A DNA stretch of 27,871 nt from CALWOS01 sp963595735 (lineage in GTDB: Bacteria > Bacillota > Clostridia > Oscillospirales > Oscillospiraceae). Location of the stretch: assembly GCA_963595735.1 (NCBI GenBank), contig CAVBJJ010000024.1, positions 1-27,871 on the forward strand, given 5' to 3'. How positions within the stretch are numbered: the stretch's first letter is position 1; every line of letters starts with the position of its first letter. Position numbers and translations under genes: made by a program. The notes beneath the pieces were generated by a model. The model saw nothing but the letters and a program-made list of their open reading frames with translations, was not told the origin of the DNA and searched no databases. This document shows positions 14,160 to 21,599 of this stretch, piece after piece.

Positions 14160-14204
14160 AGTAGGTCAGAACAAGCGGCAAGACCCGAAAGGAGGGAAAA
14201 GCCC

Positions 14205-15476
14205 ATGGATTTGTTTGCACAAACAGCAGCAACGGACTTTCGTGTGCTGCGGGAAATATATGATGTGATCGTGGCGGTGGATGTTCCCCGGCAGACCATA
14301 GAGACCATTCAGGTGTCGCCCTATATCCGCGTGCCCCAGGTGGGGGAAAAGGGCTTGGCGGCGGCCATTGCGGAGTGGACGGCGCAGTATGTGCTGCAGG
14401 AGGATCGGGAGTACATGGAAGCGCTCTTTGGCAGAATGCTCTGCGGAGAAGCCCTGTGTTCGGGGAGCAAAGCGCCCCAGTTCCGCTTTCGCTTCCAGCC
14501 CCATTTCGACCTGGTGCATGGCCAGCCCCGCGACATTCTCCGCCGCTATGCCGGCGCACTGCTGGATCTGGAGCAGGGGCATTATCTGTTCTGCTGCAAC
14601 GAGGAGACCCGGCACATTCTCGACCCCAACCGGCAGGCCATGGAGACCCGGGCGCTGGAAAAGCGCTGCCGCCAGACCGACCGGCTGCTGGATCATTTAA
14701 CGGAGAGTATGCTGGCCTTTGAGGTGGAGCACGGCAACATCCGCCCGCTGTACATCAGCGATAATATGTGCTACTTCTTCGGCATGGAGCGGGAACGCTT
14801 TCTGCACAGTATCTCCCAGGGTATGCCGGCGAAAAAATTCCTGGCGAAAAGCCCGGTCAGCTATAAAAATTTCCAAAAGCTGCTGCAAACCGGCGAGGGC
14901 AGATTTGAATACATCCATGTGGAGACCGGGGACAAGCGCCTGATGAAAGCGCTGTTTATCCGCAATGCCGCGCCGACGGAGCGGGGGGAGGACTCCGGTA
15001 TCGTGGTGATGCAGGATATCACGGAGCAGGACAGCGCCCAGCTGCCCCTTGCCTCGGAAAAGAAAGAGGTCTATATCCGCACCTTTGGATATTTTGATGT
15101 GTTCGTCAACGGCAGAGCCATCATGTTCCGGCATGAAAAGGCCAAGGAACTGTTGGCGGTGCTGGTGGATCGGCGGGGGGGCTTTGTCTCCGCCGGCGAG
15201 GTCATCAGCTGTCTGTGGGAGGAGGAGTCGGCCAACCGGGTCACCCTTTCCCGCTGCCGCAAGGTGGCGCTGCGCCTGCGCAATATTTTGCAGGAATACG
15301 GCATAGAGGATATCATCGAGACCGTGGACGGCCAGCGCCGGCTGGTGCCGGAAAAGGTCAAGTGCGACCTGTACGATTACCTCAGCGGCGACCCGGCATA
15401 CAAGGATCAGTTCAAGGGCTCCTATTTGCTCAACTACAGCTGGGCGGAGGTGAGCCTGGGAGAGCTGATGCAATAG
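14205..15476 (+). CDS. PAS-like sensor with SARP-type winged-helix DNA-binding domain
   Basis: The 423-residue cytoplasmic protein is a one-component regulator. Residues 13-135 and 165-275 look like two PAS-type folds; the second has PLYISDNMCYFFGMERERFL and ends VVMQDITEQ, the usual PAS exit. Residues 288-395 match the OmpR/SARP winged helix: VYIRTFGYFDVFVNGRAI, KAKELLAVLVDRRGGFVSAG, TLSRCRKVALRLRNIL. Only the first 25 residues of a BTAD-like segment follow (FKGSYLLNYSWAEV), so the C-terminus is truncated compared with full SARPs. Start at 14205 has AAAGGAGGG 8 bases upstream. There is no receiver, kinase or cyclase domain. It is divergent from the fatty acid operon and convergent with sigE. 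Ligand and targets are unknown; control of either neighbour is only a guess from position. Confidence 0.8.
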   Translation: MDLFAQTAATDFRVLREIYDVIVAVDVPRQTIETIQVSPYIRVPQVGEKGLAAAIAEWTAQYVLQEDREYMEALFGRMLCGEALCSGSKAPQFRFRFQPHFDLVHGQPRDILRRYAGALLDLEQGHYLFCCNEETRHILDPNRQAMETRALEKRCRQTDRLLDHLTESMLAFEVEHGNIRPLYISDNMCYFFGMERERFLHSISQGMPAKKFLAKSPVSYKNFQKLLQTGEGRFEYIHVETGDKRLMKALFIRNAAPTERGEDSGIVVMQDITEQDSAQLPLASEKKEVYIRTFGYFDVFVNGRAIMFRHEKAKELLAVLVDRRGGFVSAGEVISCLWEEESANRVTLSRCRKVALRLRNILQEYGIEDIIETVDGQRRLVPEKVKCDLYDYLSGDPAYKDQFKGSYLLNYSWAEVSLGELMQ

Positions 15477-15492
15477 GAAAAAGAGAAAATCA

Positions 15493-15534
15493 CAAACCCC
15501 GCCCTTTCGTTTTTCGGCGAAAGGGCGGGGTTTG
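15493..15534. terminator. Bidirectional terminator between the PAS/SARP gene and sigE
   Basis: A perfect 17-bp stem (15493-15509 with 15518-15534) encloses an 8-base loop. It serves the convergent PAS/SARP and sigE genes; the T-rich tail is on the minus-strand side (TGATTTTCTCTTTTTCC), so it should be stronger for sigE. Confidence 0.8.
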
Positions 15535-15546
15535 CACTGCGGCAGG

Positions 15547-16254
15547 CTATAAAATGCGGCTCATTTCCCGCCGGAGACGCAGGATGATGCGCTTTTCCAG
15601 ACGACTGATGTAGCTCTGGGAAATGCCCATGCGGTCGGCGACCTCCTTTTGGGTGCACTCCCGGCTGCCCCGCAGGCCGAAGCGCTGGGTGATGATGCTT
15701 TTTTCCCGCTGCTCCAGACGATCCACCGCCTGGAGCAGCAATTGCCGCTCCACATCGTCCTCCAGCGGTCGGCTGACCTCGTCCTCCGGGGTGCCCAGCA
15801 CATCGGAAAGCAGAAGCTCGTTGCCGTCCCAATCGGTATTCAACGGTTCGTCAAAGCTCAGCTCCATCCGCTGGCTGCTGATTTTGCGCAGATGCATGAG
15901 AATTTCGTTTTCGATGCAGCGGGAGGCATAGGTGGCCAGCTTGATATTTTTGTCCGTCCGAAAGGTGCCGATGGCCTTGATCAGGCCGATGGTGCCGATG
16001 GAGATCAGATCCTCCAGCCCCACGCCGGTGTTTTCAAAGCGCCGGGCGATATAGACCACCAGGCGGAGATTGTGCTCGATCAGCTTTTGCTTGGCCCAGT
16101 CCTCGCCGGCGGAAAGGGCGGCGATGGTACGCGCCTCCTCCTCCCGGGGCAGGGGTGGGGGCAGGGTGTCGCTGCCGCCGATGTAGTGGACCGGCGGGCT
16201 GCTCCACAAACGCCGCAGCAGCTGTTCCAGACGGGAAAAAAGATCCTGTTTCAT
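15547..16254 (-). CDS. sigE: Sporulation sigma factor E, early mother-cell (pro-sigma-E)
   Basis: SigE directs mother-cell transcription after asymmetric division. The 235-residue protein has an amphipathic pro-sequence (1-23), then HYIGGSDTLPPPL, the conserved region where SpoIIGA cleaves. Region 2 follows (HNLRLVVYIARRFENTGVGL, DLISIGTIGLIKAI, KLATYASRCIENEI), then region 4 with TQKEVADRMGISQSYISRLE as the -35 binding helix-turn-helix. Length is close to the 239 of B. subtilis. The start at 16254 has AGGAGGAGC upstream and gives the normal pro-sequence; a longer open frame upstream is in spoIIGA's DNA and has no similarity. It begins 19 bases after spoIIGA. In B. subtilis sigG follows sigE; here it does not. 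Confidence 0.96.
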   Translation of the reverse strand: MKQDLFSRLEQLLRRLWSSPPVHYIGGSDTLPPPLPREEEARTIAALSAGEDWAKQKLIEHNLRLVVYIARRFENTGVGLEDLISIGTIGLIKAIGTFRTDKNIKLATYASRCIENEILMHLRKISSQRMELSFDEPLNTDWDGNELLLSDVLGTPEDEVSRPLEDDVERQLLLQAVDRLEQREKSIITQRFGLRGSRECTQKEVADRMGISQSYISRLEKRIILRLRREMSRIL

Positions 16255-16273
16255 AAAAAGCTCCTCCTGTTTT

Positions 16274-17105
16274 TTACAGTACGCCCACCAGCGCCTGGTA
16301 GCTTCCATCCGGGGAGAGGGGCGTGGGGGAAATGGCAAGCAGCAGATCGGCCGGCTGGCCGTCCACGGACAAGAGATCCGGGCGGAACACCGGCAGCAGC
16401 CCGGACTCCACCCCCACGGCCGCATAGGGCAGCAGGCGGAAGCTGCCCCGCAGCCCTGGCAGCTCCTGCAGGGCGGATAACAGCAGCAGGGGGTCCCGCA
16501 GCTGCAGCACGGCCTCCGCTCCTTCCGGCAGCAGGGGCAGCATGACGGCGCTGTCCGCCACCAGCACATTGCGGCCGCTCATGGGGTCAAACAGGCTGTT
16601 TCCGGTGTCCTGCAGGGCGCGGAAAGCGGAGTTTTTTCCGGCAAAAACGGCGGTCACCGGCAAAATGCGCCCCTTGGACAGCCGGGCGCTGTGGCGAAAC
16701 AGCAGGGAGAGCGCGGCATAGCAGGCGGCAAAGCCCAGGCACAGCACCCGCAGGGAAATACNNNNNNNNNNGGGAAATACTGCCTCCGGGGCACAGTAGC
16801 TGGAGCGCGCCGCCAAAGGCGGCGGAAACCGCCAGGAACACCAGGCAGCGCCGGAGAAAATGGGGCTGGCCGCCAAAGGCCGCCGACCCCAGCAGCAGCG
16901 CAAAGCCCAGTTTTGCCCACAGCTGGGACAGTAGCTCCAGCCCCGGCAGCGCCGCCGCCACGGCATAGGCTCCGCCCAGCAGGGCCGCCGCGGCATAGCG
17001 CTTTCGGCGGGGGACGGCGCCGGACAAATGCCCGGCGCACAGCAGCAGAAGATAATCCGCCGCGGTATTGAGCAGGAAGATCCGGTCTATGTAAACAACG
17101 GTCAT
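16274..17105 (-). CDS. spoIIGA: Sporulation sigma-E processing aspartic protease (interrupted by assembly gap)
   Basis: SpoIIGA is the septal membrane protease that activates pro-sigma-E. Residues 1-110 form a hydrophobic membrane domain starting MTVVYIDRIFLLNTAADYLL, as in the family. The C-terminal part is the cytoplasmic aspartic protease with the active-site motif ALQDTGNSLFDP (Asp near 160), and ends QALVGVL. Ten N at 16762-16771 split the gene, and the two halves are in different frames as written. The 9-base GGGAAATAC stands on both sides of the N run; removing one copy and the N leaves 813 bases, an intact 270-residue frame reading through GGSISLRVL. So the gene is almost certainly whole in the organism. 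It lies 19 bases ahead of sigE, with AGGAG before its ATG. Confidence 0.92.
16762..16771. other. Assembly gap (10 N) inside spoIIGA
   Basis: Ten N in a row are flanked by GGGAAATAC at 16753-16761 and again at 16772-16780. This looks like two contigs overlapping by 9 bases that were joined with a fixed 10-N spacer; no sequence need be missing. Confidence 0.9.
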
Positions 17106-17177
17106 GATACACTCCTATTTCCGATATGGTTGGCGGGGGGACTTGCGGCAGCCGGCCTTTTGGATCGCTTGCTTTTG

Positions 17178-17210
17178 ATTATAGCCGGGGGCGGGTGAAA
17201 ATCCTGTCAT
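17178..17210 (-). promoter_or_regulatory. Possible spoIIG promoter with long spacer
   Basis: On the minus strand a perfect TATAAT (17178-17183) lies about 73 bases before spoIIGA. No -35 stands at 17 bases, but ATGACA (17205-17210) lies at a 21-base spacing. The B. subtilis spoIIG promoter is a sigma-A promoter with a 22-base spacer that needs Spo0A. CTTGTCAGA (17217-17225) agrees with the 0A box TTTGTCRAA at 7 of 9 positions, but this also forms the -35 of the pyrH promoter. Confidence 0.4.
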
Positions 17211-17217
17211 TTGCGGC

Positions 17218-17247
17218 TTGTCAGAGAATGTGGTACCGTGCTACAAT
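17218..17247 (+). promoter_or_regulatory. Sigma-A type promoter of the pyrH operon
   Basis: TTGTCA (17218-17223), an 18-base spacer and TGC-TACAAT (extended -10; hexamer 17242-17247) give a good promoter on the plus strand. Transcription from near 17254 would leave a 173-base leader. A weaker second promoter, TTTTCA (17334-17339) with TAAAAT 17 bases on, is possible within that leader. Confidence 0.6.
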
Positions 17248-17253
17248 AAACCA

Positions 17254-17426
17254 GATCCCGCCCCTGCCGCCCCGGCGGAGCGGGGGAAAAAGCCGCTTGC
17301 GCCGGGAAAAAACAGGAATTCGGAAAAAAAGGCTTTTCATAGCGGCAAAAATATATTAAAATATAAAAAAGTATACGCATGGTACTGCCGTGCGGCACAA
17401 AAAATCAAGAGAGGGAGTGAACCCCT
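17254..17426 (+). other. Long leader of pyrH, no gene seen
   Basis: This stretch starts with a GC-rich hairpin (CCCGC 17257-17261 with GCGGG 17280-17284, inner pairing between), then GCCGCT (17292-17297) can pair with AGCGGC (17341-17346), then an AT-rich tract with A runs up to the ribosome-binding site AGGGAG (17412-17417). No T tract follows any hairpin, so I see no terminator. I do not recognise a riboswitch. Confidence 0.35.
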
Positions 17427-18143
17427 ATGGAGACCCCTGTTTATAAAAGAGTTTTGCTCAAGCTCAGCGGTGAAGCGCTGGCAGGCAGCAAGCGCACCGG
17501 TCTGGACTTTGCCGTGATCGAGCGCGTCTGCCGTGAGGTCAAGCGCTGCGTGGAATTGGGCGTGCAGGTCGGCATCGTGGTAGGCGGCGGCAATTTCTGG
17601 CGCGGCATGAAGGACGGCGCCGGAAAGGTCGAGCGCACCCGCGCCGACTACATGGGTATGATGGCCACGGTCATGAACAGTCTGGCCGTTGCCGATGTGC
17701 TGGAGGGGCTTGGCGTGTCCGCCCGGGTGCAGACCGCCATTGAAATGCGCCAGGTAGCGGAGCCGTTTACCCGGCTGAAGGCCATGGAGCGCCTGAACCG
17801 CGGCCAGGTCGTGATCTTCGGCTGCGGCACCGGCTGCCCGTATTTCTCCACGGACACGGCCGCCGTGCTCCGGGCAACGGAGATCAACGCGGACGCCATT
17901 TTGCTGGCAAAGAACATCGACGGCGTATACAGCGCCGACCCCCGCACGGATTCCAGCGCGGTAAAGTTCGACGCCATCAGCTATGACGAGGTCCTGGCGC
18001 GCCGTCTGGCGGTCATGGACAGCACCGCCACCAGCCTGGCAATGGACAACAACATCCCCGTGATCGTCTTTGCGCTGGAGGATCCCAAGAACATCGTGCG
18101 CGTGGTGCAGGGCGAAAAGGTCGGCACCGTCGTGGGCGGTTGA
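17427..18143 (+). CDS. pyrH: UMP kinase
   Basis: PyrH phosphorylates UMP to UDP for RNA, DNA and cell-wall sugar nucleotides. The 238-residue amino-acid-kinase-fold protein has KRVLLKLSGEALAG at the start, IVVGGGNFWRG, RADYMGMMATVMNSLAVAD, the phosphate region GCGTGCPYFSTDTAAVLRA and LLAKNIDGVYSADPR. This is the bacterial hexameric type, unlike eukaryotic UMP/CMP kinase. It opens the pyrH-frr-uppS-cdsA unit, with its own promoter and long leader; in most relatives it directly follows tsf. Confidence 0.97.
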   Translation: METPVYKRVLLKLSGEALAGSKRTGLDFAVIERVCREVKRCVELGVQVGIVVGGGNFWRGMKDGAGKVERTRADYMGMMATVMNSLAVADVLEGLGVSARVQTAIEMRQVAEPFTRLKAMERLNRGQVVIFGCGTGCPYFSTDTAAVLRATEINADAILLAKNIDGVYSADPRTDSSAVKFDAISYDEVLARRLAVMDSTATSLAMDNNIPVIVFALEDPKNIVRVVQGEKVGTVVGG

Positions 18144-18186
18144 AGCAGCGCCAGATCACGCAACATTATTTTGGAGGAAACAGAAT

Positions 18187-18738
18187 ATGTCTGAAATCAA
18201 AGATTACGAAGCCAAAATGAAAAAGTCCCTGGACTACCTTTCCACCCAGTTTGCCTCTGTTCGCGCCGGCCGCGCCAATGCCGGCGTGCTCGACCAGATA
18301 CAGGTGGAGTACTACGGCACCCCGACGCCCATCCAGCAGGTGGGCACGATCGCCTCTCCCGATCCCCGCACGCTGACCATCCAGCCTTGGGATACCAGCA
18401 TCCTCAAGGAGATCGAAAAGGCCATTCTGGCCAGCGACCTGGGCATCAATCCCCAGAACGACGGCCGCATCATCCGGCTGGTATTCCCCCAGCTGACGGA
18501 GGAGCGCCGCAAGGAGTTGAGCAAGCAGGTGCGCAAGTATGGCGAGGACGGTAAGGTCGCGGTGCGCAATGTCCGCCGGGACGCCCTGGACGCGTTCAAA
18601 AAGCAGCAGAAAAAGGGCGAGATCACCGAGGACGACCTGAAGGATCTGGAAAAGCGGCTGCAAAAGCTGACCGACGACTACACCAAAAAGGTGGACGAAG
18701 CGACCGCCAAAAAAGAGAAAGAGTTGTCTGAGATCTAA
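18187..18738 (+). CDS. frr: Ribosome recycling factor
   Basis: RRF splits post-termination ribosomes together with EF-G. The 183-residue protein shows the family blocks FASVRAGRANAGVLDQI, VEYYGTPTPIQQV, LTIQPWD, NDGRIIRLVFPQLTEERRKE and VRNVRRDALDAFKK, with the long charged helix of domain I at the C-terminus. The start at 18187 follows TTGGAGGAAACAGAAT and gives the standard N-terminus; 43 bases separate it from pyrH. Its TAA shares a base with the uppS ATG. Confidence 0.97.
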   Translation: MSEIKDYEAKMKKSLDYLSTQFASVRAGRANAGVLDQIQVEYYGTPTPIQQVGTIASPDPRTLTIQPWDTSILKEIEKAILASDLGINPQNDGRIIRLVFPQLTEERRKELSKQVRKYGEDGKVAVRNVRRDALDAFKKQQKKGEITEDDLKDLEKRLQKLTDDYTKKVDEATAKKEKELSEI

Positions 18739-19487
18739 TGGGCCTGTTCAGTAAAAACACAAACAAGGCAGCGGGGGAGGTCGATTTCACGGCGCTCCCC
18801 CGCCATATTGCCATCATTATGGACGGCAACGGCCGCTGGGCGCAAAAGCGCGGTCTGCCCCGCACGGCGGGACACGCTGCCGGGGCGGAGGCCTTTCGCC
18901 GCATCGCCAACTATGCCCAGAAGATCGGCCTGGAATATCTGACCGTGTACGCCTTTTCCACGGAAAACTGGAAGCGGCCGGAGGAAGAAGTCAGCACCAT
19001 CATGAGCCTGATCGAAAATCAGCTGCGGGGCGTGATTGCCCGGGTGCTGCGGGAAAAAATCCGTATGCGCTTTTTCGGCGACCGCAGTCTGCTGCCGGAA
19101 TCCCTGCAAAAGCTGGAGCAGGAGATCGCGGAGATGAGCGCCGACTATGACGGCTGCCAGGTGAATTTCTGCATCAACTACGGCGGCCGGGACGAGATCC
19201 TGCAGGGGGTTCGCGCCTATGGCGAGGCCTGCGCCCGGGGCGAAGCGCCGGAGCTGAATGCGGAGAGCTTTGGCAACTACCTTTACACGGCCGGCGTGCC
19301 GGATCCGGATCTGATCATCCGCTCCGGCGGCGAGCAGCGCATTTCCAACTTCCTGCTGTGGCAGGCGGCCTATTCCGAATTTTACTTCACCGATGTGCTC
19401 TGGCCGGAGTTTTCCTCCGGAGACCTGGACGCCGCCATTGCGGAGTTCCAGCGCCGGAACCGTCGTTTTGGGGGCATAAAGAAATGA
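18738..19487 (+). CDS. uppS: Isoprenyl transferase, undecaprenyl diphosphate synthase
   Basis: UppS adds isopentenyl units in cis to farnesyl diphosphate, making the C55 carrier lipid for peptidoglycan and other wall polymers. The 249-residue protein has IAIIMDGNGRWA with catalytic Asp29, TVYAFSTENWKRPEEEV, NYGGRDEIL, and the RSGGEQRISNFLLWQ and WPEF end block. The ATG overlaps the frr stop (TAATG) and no strong ribosome-binding site is present, so translation is coupled. It overlaps cdsA by 4 bases. The product-length class cannot be proven by eye, but the operon context fits C55. Confidence 0.95.
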   Translation: MGLFSKNTNKAAGEVDFTALPRHIAIIMDGNGRWAQKRGLPRTAGHAAGAEAFRRIANYAQKIGLEYLTVYAFSTENWKRPEEEVSTIMSLIENQLRGVIARVLREKIRMRFFGDRSLLPESLQKLEQEIAEMSADYDGCQVNFCINYGGRDEILQGVRAYGEACARGEAPELNAESFGNYLYTAGVPDPDLIIRSGGEQRISNFLLWQAAYSEFYFTDVLWPEFSSGDLDAAIAEFQRRNRRFGGIKK

Positions 19488-20290
19488 AACAGCGTGTGTT
19501 AACAGCGGCAATCGGCGCGCCGCTTCTGCTTTTGCTTTTGCTTTTGGCGCCCTCCTGGGGAACGCTGGCGCTGGTGTGCGCCATGTCCGGCGGCGCCTGC
19601 TGGGAGCTTTTGCGCGCCGTGGGGCCGAAAGAATACAAGGGCTGTGTGCTGCTGATCCCCGCGGCGGTGGCAAGCCCGCTGATTTTGGCTGTTGTACCCG
19701 GCACGCTCCCCATTGCCGCCTGGGTCATGATCTGGACGGTGTATGCCTTTGCCTGCGCGGTGTTCCGCTATGGAAAGCCGGAAAAGCAGCTGCATTTTGC
19801 AACGGTCATGGCGGGACTGCTGGGTGTGTTTCTGGTGCCGGCGGCGTTTACCACCATCTTTTTCCTGCGGGAAATGGGGAACGCACTGGTACTGCTGCCC
19901 CTGTGCTGCGCCTTTGGCAGCGACACGGTGGCGCTGTTTGCGGGAATGCTCTTCGGCAAGCACAAGCTGGCGCCCCATGTCAGCCCGAAAAAGACCATCG
20001 AGGGCTCTTTGGGCGGCTTTGTGGGCAGCCTGTTTCTGGTGGCGGTGTATGCGGTGTTCGTCCACTTTGCCTTCCAGATGCGGGTAAGTGTGCCGGCTGT
20101 CATTGCGCTGGGGCTGCTGGGCAGCTTCATGGGACAGCTGGGCGATTTGAGCTTTTCCGTGATCAAGCGGGAGTTTGGGGTAAAGGACTACAGCAAGCTT
20201 CTGCCGGGACACGGCGGCGTGCTCGACCGCTTTGACAGCGTGGCCTTTGTCGCGCCGGTGGTCTGGCTGGTGGCCAGAACCATGCTTTGA
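19484..20290 (+). CDS. cdsA: Phosphatidate cytidylyltransferase (CDP-diacylglycerol synthase)
   Basis: CdsA converts phosphatidic acid and CTP to CDP-diacylglycerol, the precursor of anionic phospholipids. The 268-residue membrane protein has about eight hydrophobic segments and ends with the CDS signature at about 225-252: SVIKREFGVKD, then LLPGHGGVLDRFDS. KKTIEGSLGG and GSDTVALFAGMLFGKHKLAP precede it. Start at 19484 is an ATGA overlap with uppS and gives a normal N-terminal membrane segment. A terminator follows, so this ends the first half of the operon. Confidence 0.96.
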   Translation: MKQRVLTAAIGAPLLLLLLLLAPSWGTLALVCAMSGGACWELLRAVGPKEYKGCVLLIPAAVASPLILAVVPGTLPIAAWVMIWTVYAFACAVFRYGKPEKQLHFATVMAGLLGVFLVPAAFTTIFFLREMGNALVLLPLCCAFGSDTVALFAGMLFGKHKLAPHVSPKKTIEGSLGGFVGSLFLVAVYAVFVHFAFQMRVSVPAVIALGLLGSFMGQLGDLSFSVIKREFGVKDYSKLLPGHGGVLDRFDSVAFVAPVVWLVARTML

Positions 20291-20307
20291 TAGGAAAGAA
20301 AAAACCG

Positions 20308-20336
20308 GGCGGACAAGTTTTTTGTCCGCCTTGTTT
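20308..20336 (+). terminator. Terminator after cdsA
   Basis: GGCGGACAA (20308-20316) pairs with TTGTCCGCC (20322-20330) round a GTTTT loop, followed by TTGTTTTGT. It would split the transcript into pyrH-cdsA and dxr-polC, but no strong promoter is visible before dxr, so it may be partial. Confidence 0.65.
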
Positions 20337-20370
20337 TGTCCGCAGGACGGAATGTCGGCGGAACAGCAAA

Positions 20371-20397
20371 GCCCAAAAGGCCTCGGACCCTTTGGGC
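20371..20397 (+). promoter_or_regulatory. Hairpin in the dxr leader
   Basis: GCCCAAAAGG (20371-20380) pairs with CCCTTTGGGC (20388-20397), one mismatch, 22 bases before the dxr start and next to its ribosome-binding region. No T tract follows. It could hinder ribosome access, but there is no evidence for a specific role. Confidence 0.3.
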
Positions 20398-20418
20398 AAA
20401 GAAGGAAGCGTGTAAGCT

Positions 20419-21567
20419 ATGATAAACAGTATTTCCATTTTAGGCTCCACAGGTTCCATCGGCAAGCAGACCATCGCTGTGGCGCAGCACCTGAATCTGC
20501 CGGTGCGGGCGCTGGCGGCGGGGCGCAATATTATCCAGTTGGAGCAGCAGGCGCGTCTGCTGCACCCGGCGCTGGTGGCCGTCTATGACGCCGGGCAGGC
20601 AAAGGAGCTTGCCATCGCTCTGGCGGACACGGATATCCGTGTGGTCGGCGGCGCGGTGGGGCTGAAAGAGGCCGCCGTAGTGCCGGGCGCGGACTGCGTG
20701 GTCACGGCGGTTTCCGGCGCGGTGGGTCTGGAGCCGACACTTGCCGCTATTCGTGCCGGGCGGCGGATCGCTCTGGCCAACAAGGAAACGCTGGTCTGCG
20801 CCGGGGAGATCGTCATGGCGCTGGCGGCAAAGCTGGGCGTGGAAATTTTGCCGGTGGACAGCGAGCACTCGGCGATTTTTCAGTCCCTGCAGGGCAGACG
20901 GGCGGAGCTGCGGCGCATTTTGCTCACGGCCTCCGGCGGTCCCTTCCGGGGGCGCAGCCGGGAATCCCTGGGGGATATCACGCCCCAGCAGGCGGTGCGC
21001 CATCCCAACTGGAGCATGGGCGCAAAGATCAGCGTGGACAGCGCGACCCTGATGAACAAGGGGCTGGAGCTGATCGAGGCCATGCACCTGTTTTCCTGCA
21101 CGCCGGATATGATCGAGGTGCTGGTGCATCCGGAAAGCGTGGTGCACTCCGGCGTGGAGTTTATCGACGGCTCCGTGATCGCCCAGCTGGGCGTGCCGGA
21201 TATGGGGCTGCCCATCCAGTATGCCCTGACCTGGCCGGTACGCACGCCGGGCAGAGCGGAACCTCTGGATCTGTTCCGGGTGGGGGCGCTGCACTTTGAA
21301 GCGCCGGATGTCCACAGCTTTCCCTGTCTGCAGGTGGCCATGGACTGCGCCCGCAGCGGCGGCACCGCCCCGGCGGCGATGAACGCGGCGAACGAGGTGG
21401 CCGTGGCGCGCTTTTTGCGGGAGGAGATCGGCTTTCTGGACATTGCCGACTGTGTTGCGGAGGCTGTGCAGAGCATAGACTTTACCGCAGCGCCGGATCT
21501 GGGAGAAATCCTGGAGGCCGACCGGGCGGCAAGAGCCTTTGCCGCGGCCTATCCCGGTACCAGATAA
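20419..21567 (+). CDS. dxr: 1-deoxy-D-xylulose 5-phosphate reductoisomerase
   Basis: Dxr makes MEP from DXP with NADPH, the committed step of the non-mevalonate isoprenoid route that feeds UppS. The 382-residue protein has the NADPH loop SILGSTGSIGKQT, ALANKETLVCAGE, the metal-binding PVDSEHSAIFQ, LTASGGPFRG, the HPNWSMGAKISVDSATLMNK active-site block, and VHPESVVHSGVEF. GAAGGAAG upstream supports the start. It is followed 32 bases later by rseP, and ispG of the same pathway is two genes on. Confidence 0.97.
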   Translation: MINSISILGSTGSIGKQTIAVAQHLNLPVRALAAGRNIIQLEQQARLLHPALVAVYDAGQAKELAIALADTDIRVVGGAVGLKEAAVVPGADCVVTAVSGAVGLEPTLAAIRAGRRIALANKETLVCAGEIVMALAAKLGVEILPVDSEHSAIFQSLQGRRAELRRILLTASGGPFRGRSRESLGDITPQQAVRHPNWSMGAKISVDSATLMNKGLELIEAMHLFSCTPDMIEVLVHPESVVHSGVEFIDGSVIAQLGVPDMGLPIQYALTWPVRTPGRAEPLDLFRVGALHFEAPDVHSFPCLQVAMDCARSGGTAPAAMNAANEVAVARFLREEIGFLDIADCVAEAVQSIDFTAAPDLGEILEADRAARAFAAAYPGTR

Positions 21568-21599
21568 GGGCGCAAATATCAAGAACATTGAGGTAGCAT

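Noticed and set aside
13872..14204. FapR operator before acpP
   Set aside because: No match to the TTAGTA..TACTAA-type site I know was seen; the only dyad is GGTTA-N7-TAACC.
15547..16569. Sigma-E with an extra 105-residue Cys/Pro-rich N-terminus
   Set aside because: The extension is spoIIGA read out of frame; the start at 16254 has AGGAGGAGC and yields the normal pro-sequence.
16274..17105. spoIIGA as a pseudogene with a frameshift
   Set aside because: The frame change coincides with the N run, and the flanking 9-base duplication explains it exactly.
17254..17426. Riboswitch or T-box in the pyrH leader
   Set aside because: No T-box sequence, terminator/antiterminator pair or known aptamer core could be recognised.
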